Positions 62,367-64,000 of a stretch of DNA of 64,000 bases are shown here, one piece after another. Source of the stretch: Oenococcus kitaharae DSM 17330. Lineage in GTDB: Bacteria; Bacillota; Bacilli; Lactobacillales; Lactobacillaceae. The first letter of the stretch is position 1; the number at the start of each line of letters is the position of its first letter. The stretch covers positions 1,537,163 to 1,601,162 of the forward strand of contig NZ_CM001398.1 of NCBI RefSeq assembly GCF_000241055.1, given 5' to 3'. The position numbers and the translations under genes were made by a program. The notes beneath the pieces were generated by a model, which worked only from the letters and a program-made list of their open reading frames with translations, had not been told where the DNA came from and searched no databases.

Positions 62367-63273
62367 CTTTGTCCACCTTTCTGTTTTTAATATCTGCCTG
62401 TCTGTCCGCATCCAGCCAAAGGCCGCTGACAGATATTGTACTAAGAATATCAATAAAAGCATGCGGATCGATGTCACGGACGATATTCTCCATATCATAT
62501 AGCTCTACGCGGTTAATTACCATCATCAGTGTCGATGACTGATGATGCGAAAAAGCACCAACCGACGGCAGTATCGTAATACCGCGTACCAGCTCTTTTT
62601 GCAGCGTTTTCGTTAGTAAATCAGCTTTTTCAGTGACAATCAAGGCTGTGAGCTTGCGCTGGCCGGTATAAATAGCATCAATCACCTGCCCGCTGGCAAA
62701 AATTCCGATTAAGGTATACAAAGCGTTCGGCCAGCCGATAAACATCCCGGCAATCAGCACAATTGCCGCGTTAATCGTATTGCTGATCACACCGACTGAA
62801 CGCCCCGTCTTCTTCTGGACAATCATAGCAATAATGTCCATGCCGCCAGTAGAAAAGCCAAAACGCATCGATAATCCCGTTGCCATACCGACTAAGACAC
62901 CGGAAAATAATGACGCCAGCAAACTGTTTTTGGCAACGTCAATGACAGGCACATACAAAATCAGCAAAGACGTGAAAATAGAGTTGGCCGTGCTAAGAAT
63001 CGTAAAACGCGATCCGACTAGTTTCCAGCCAACGACACCGATAACCAAACTGCTGACCAGCAAGAAAATTCCTGTATTAATCTGATAGGCAAATAAGTGG
63101 CGGCTGGCTAAAGACAGCAGCTGCGAAATACCATTAAAGCCGCCTGTAAAAATATGACTGGGCGTCAAAAACATATTCATCGCAATAACTTCTAAAAAAG
63201 CTGTAAACACGAGAATCAGCAGCTGCAAAAGCAGCTGAGGAATTTTATTTTGAATTCTTCTAATCTTTGTCAT
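62347..63273 (-). CDS. YitT-family membrane protein (DUF2179 C-terminal domain)
   Basis: This 308-residue protein has five or six N-terminal membrane helices (EVIAMNMFLTPSHIFTGGFNGI is typical) and a C-terminal cytoplasmic DUF2179 domain beginning at about residue 215. The family's function is not settled. It overlaps the tautomerase gene start. Confidence 0.9.
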   Translation of the reverse strand: MTKIRRIQNKIPQLLLQLLILVFTAFLEVIAMNMFLTPSHIFTGGFNGISQLLSLASRHLFAYQINTGIFLLVSSLVIGVVGWKLVGSRFTILSTANSIFTSLLILYVPVIDVAKNSLLASLFSGVLVGMATGLSMRFGFSTGGMDIIAMIVQKKTGRSVGVISNTINAAIVLIAGMFIGWPNALYTLIGIFASGQVIDAIYTGQRKLTALIVTEKADLLTKTLQKELVRGITILPSVGAFSHHQSSTLMMVINRVELYDMENIVRDIDPHAFIDILSTISVSGLWLDADRQADIKNRKVDKDAIHSN

Positions 63274-63284
63274 TAATTTTCCCG

Positions 63285-63310
63285 ATAAAAAAAGAGCTCT
63301 TTTAAGCCCT
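63285..63310 (-). terminator. Terminator of rplS
   Basis: AGGGCT and AGCTCT form a 6-bp stem with one G-U pair, and seven T residues follow on the minus strand. Confidence 0.7.
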
Positions 63311-63318
63311 TTCCAATA

Positions 63319-63705
63319 TTACTTTGATGCAGTCTTCTTGGCGGTGCCCTTAAAATTAAGGTTTTCCTTAATACGAGCTGCCTTACCGCGAAGTGCCCGC
63401 AAATAATACAACTTAGCACGACGGACGTGACCGCGGCGAGTAACCTCGATCTTATCAACACGTGGTGAGTTTAGCGGGAAGGTACGTTCCACGCCAACAC
63501 CGGAAGATACTTTTCTAACGGTATAGCTGGCTGTGATACCAAATCCCTTGCGCTTAACGACAACGCCTTCAAACAATTGGACACGTTCACGTTCGCCTTC
63601 GACAATACGGGCATAAACCTTAACATTGTCTCCAGGACGAAAGTCTGGAATGTCGGTACGCAACTGTGACTGCGTCAGCTTTTCTAATACTTGGTTCTGT
63701 TTCAT
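63319..63705 (-). CDS. rplS: 50S ribosomal protein L19
   Basis: This 128-residue ribosomal protein lies at the subunit interface. [20 protein letters not shown] and [14 protein letters not shown] are family motifs. The start at 63705 follows GGGAGT and matches L19 N-termini; the frame runs open further back. A Lys/Ala-rich tail extends the C-terminus. It lies downstream of trmD as in most Firmicutes. Confidence 0.97.
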   Translation of the reverse strand: MKQNQVLEKLTQSQLRTDIPDFRPGDNVKVYARIVEGERERVQLFEGVVVKRKGFGITASYTVRKVSSGVGVERTFPLNSPRVDKIEVTRRGHVRRAKLYYLRALRGKAARIKENLNFKGTAKKTASK

Positions 63706-63799
63706 TTTATACTCCCAACGAAAACATTGATATTCAATACCTTGGTACAACAGCGCAATGTTAGTAATTGGCAAAAAATAGCCAAGTTGTATTGTATCA
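63706..63799 (-). promoter_or_regulatory. rplS promoter and structured leader
   Basis: An extended -10, TGATACAAT, lies at 63791-63799 just after trmD. The 80-base leader can form TTGGC/GCCAA or, alternatively, CTTGG/CCAAG. An L19-leader type autoregulatory RNA is plausible from position, but I cannot confirm its consensus. Confidence 0.4.
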
Positions 63800-63803
63800 G
63801 TTT

Positions 63804-64000
63804 TCACTGTTTAGAATCAAGGGATTCTTCATATTTAATATCATCAAGAAAATCGCGTTCTTCTTTAGTCAGCTGCCTATGTGCTAAGAGGTCTGGCCGC
63901 CGCAGATAAGTCCGCCGCAAAGATTCTTTTAGACGCCAACGCCGGATTTTCTCATGATCGCCGCTGATTAACACATCCGGTACTTTCATGCCCTGAAAAT
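63804..64000 (-). CDS. trmD: tRNA (guanine-N1)-methyltransferase, C-terminal part
   Basis: The final 65 codons encode [15 protein letters not shown] and [20 protein letters not shown], the conserved C-terminal region of TrmD, which methylates G37 of tRNAs using S-adenosylmethionine. The rest lies beyond the right edge. It sits before rplS in the classical rpsP-rimM-trmD-rplS order. Confidence 0.95.
   Translation of the reverse strand, partial: FQGMKVPDVLISGDHEKIRRWRLKESLRRTYLRRPDLLAHRQLTKEERDFLDDIKYEESLDSKQ

Overview
The window looks like a chromosomal segment of a heterofermentative lactic acid bacterium of the Leuconostoc/Oenococcus branch, most likely an Oenococcus species related to O. 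kitaharae or O. oeni. This assignment rests on the gene set (PepV, Opp peptide uptake, ECF vitamin uptake, MucBP-type surface protein, GlsB-like protein, T-box and S-box leaders) and moderate AT-richness. It is inference, because no database was searched. No phage, insertion sequence, CRISPR array, rRNA or replication origin is visible. One tRNA (Cys) is present. The region is ordinary core and near-core chromosome with dense genes; the unusual signals are mostly regulatory.

Layout. Bases 1-9.8 kb (minus strand) form a peptide-use block: two tandem oppA paralogs, each with its own copy of the same promoter, then oppBCDF, a MurJ-like flippase and the dipeptidase pepV (cut by the window edge). 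10-14 kb holds leuS behind a T-box leader and metK behind a SAM-I (S-box) type leader that appears to lack helix P4. 14-21.5 kb is mixed: a membrane protein, a HAD phosphatase, a candidate small RNA gene with a catabolite (cre) site, a membrane-anchored nuclease, a YeiH exporter with a divergent LysR regulator, acetyltransferase and oxidoreductase genes. 21.6-28.2 kb is a coenzyme A/vitamin block: coaA, coaBC, a surface-protein gene broken by one in-frame stop, and the ECF module ecfT-ecfA2-ecfA1 with a PanT-like substrate subunit. 28.5-33.2 kb holds an alcohol dehydrogenase and an ion block: ClC antiporter, a CPA2 cation/proton antiporter behind a probable attenuator, and a pair of FluC (CrcB) fluoride channels. 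33.2-41.4 kb holds a drug exporter with a MerR regulator, a nucleoside hydrolase, redox enzymes, CorA and a cell-wall amidase. 41.4-44.3 kb is a zinc locus (Fur/Zur regulator and an AdcABC-type importer). 44.5-50 kb holds an FAD oxidase, small enzymes, tRNA-Cys and a second HAD phosphatase. 50.1-58.2 kb is a carbohydrate locus: LacI regulator, binding protein, two permeases, a DUF624 protein and a GH31 glucosidase. The window ends with typA, def, a LysM-NlpC/P60 hydrolase, a tautomerase, a YitT protein, rplS and the 3' part of trmD.

Most notable observations. (1) Four scattered oxidoreductase genes share a TACTTACT-based dyad in their promoters, suggesting one redox-responsive repressor encoded elsewhere. 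(2) A 110-nt transcript unit at about 16.04-16.15 kb has an extended -10, a perfect cre match at its start and a strong terminator but no open reading frame. (3) Several genes (def, both a HAD phosphatase and a membrane protein, perhaps coaA and a small gene) have a -10 box placed so that transcription would begin at the start codon, implying leaderless mRNAs. (4) A terminator lies between the promoter and the start of the CPA2-FluC genes. (5) None of the four solute-binding proteins has a normal lipobox cysteine.
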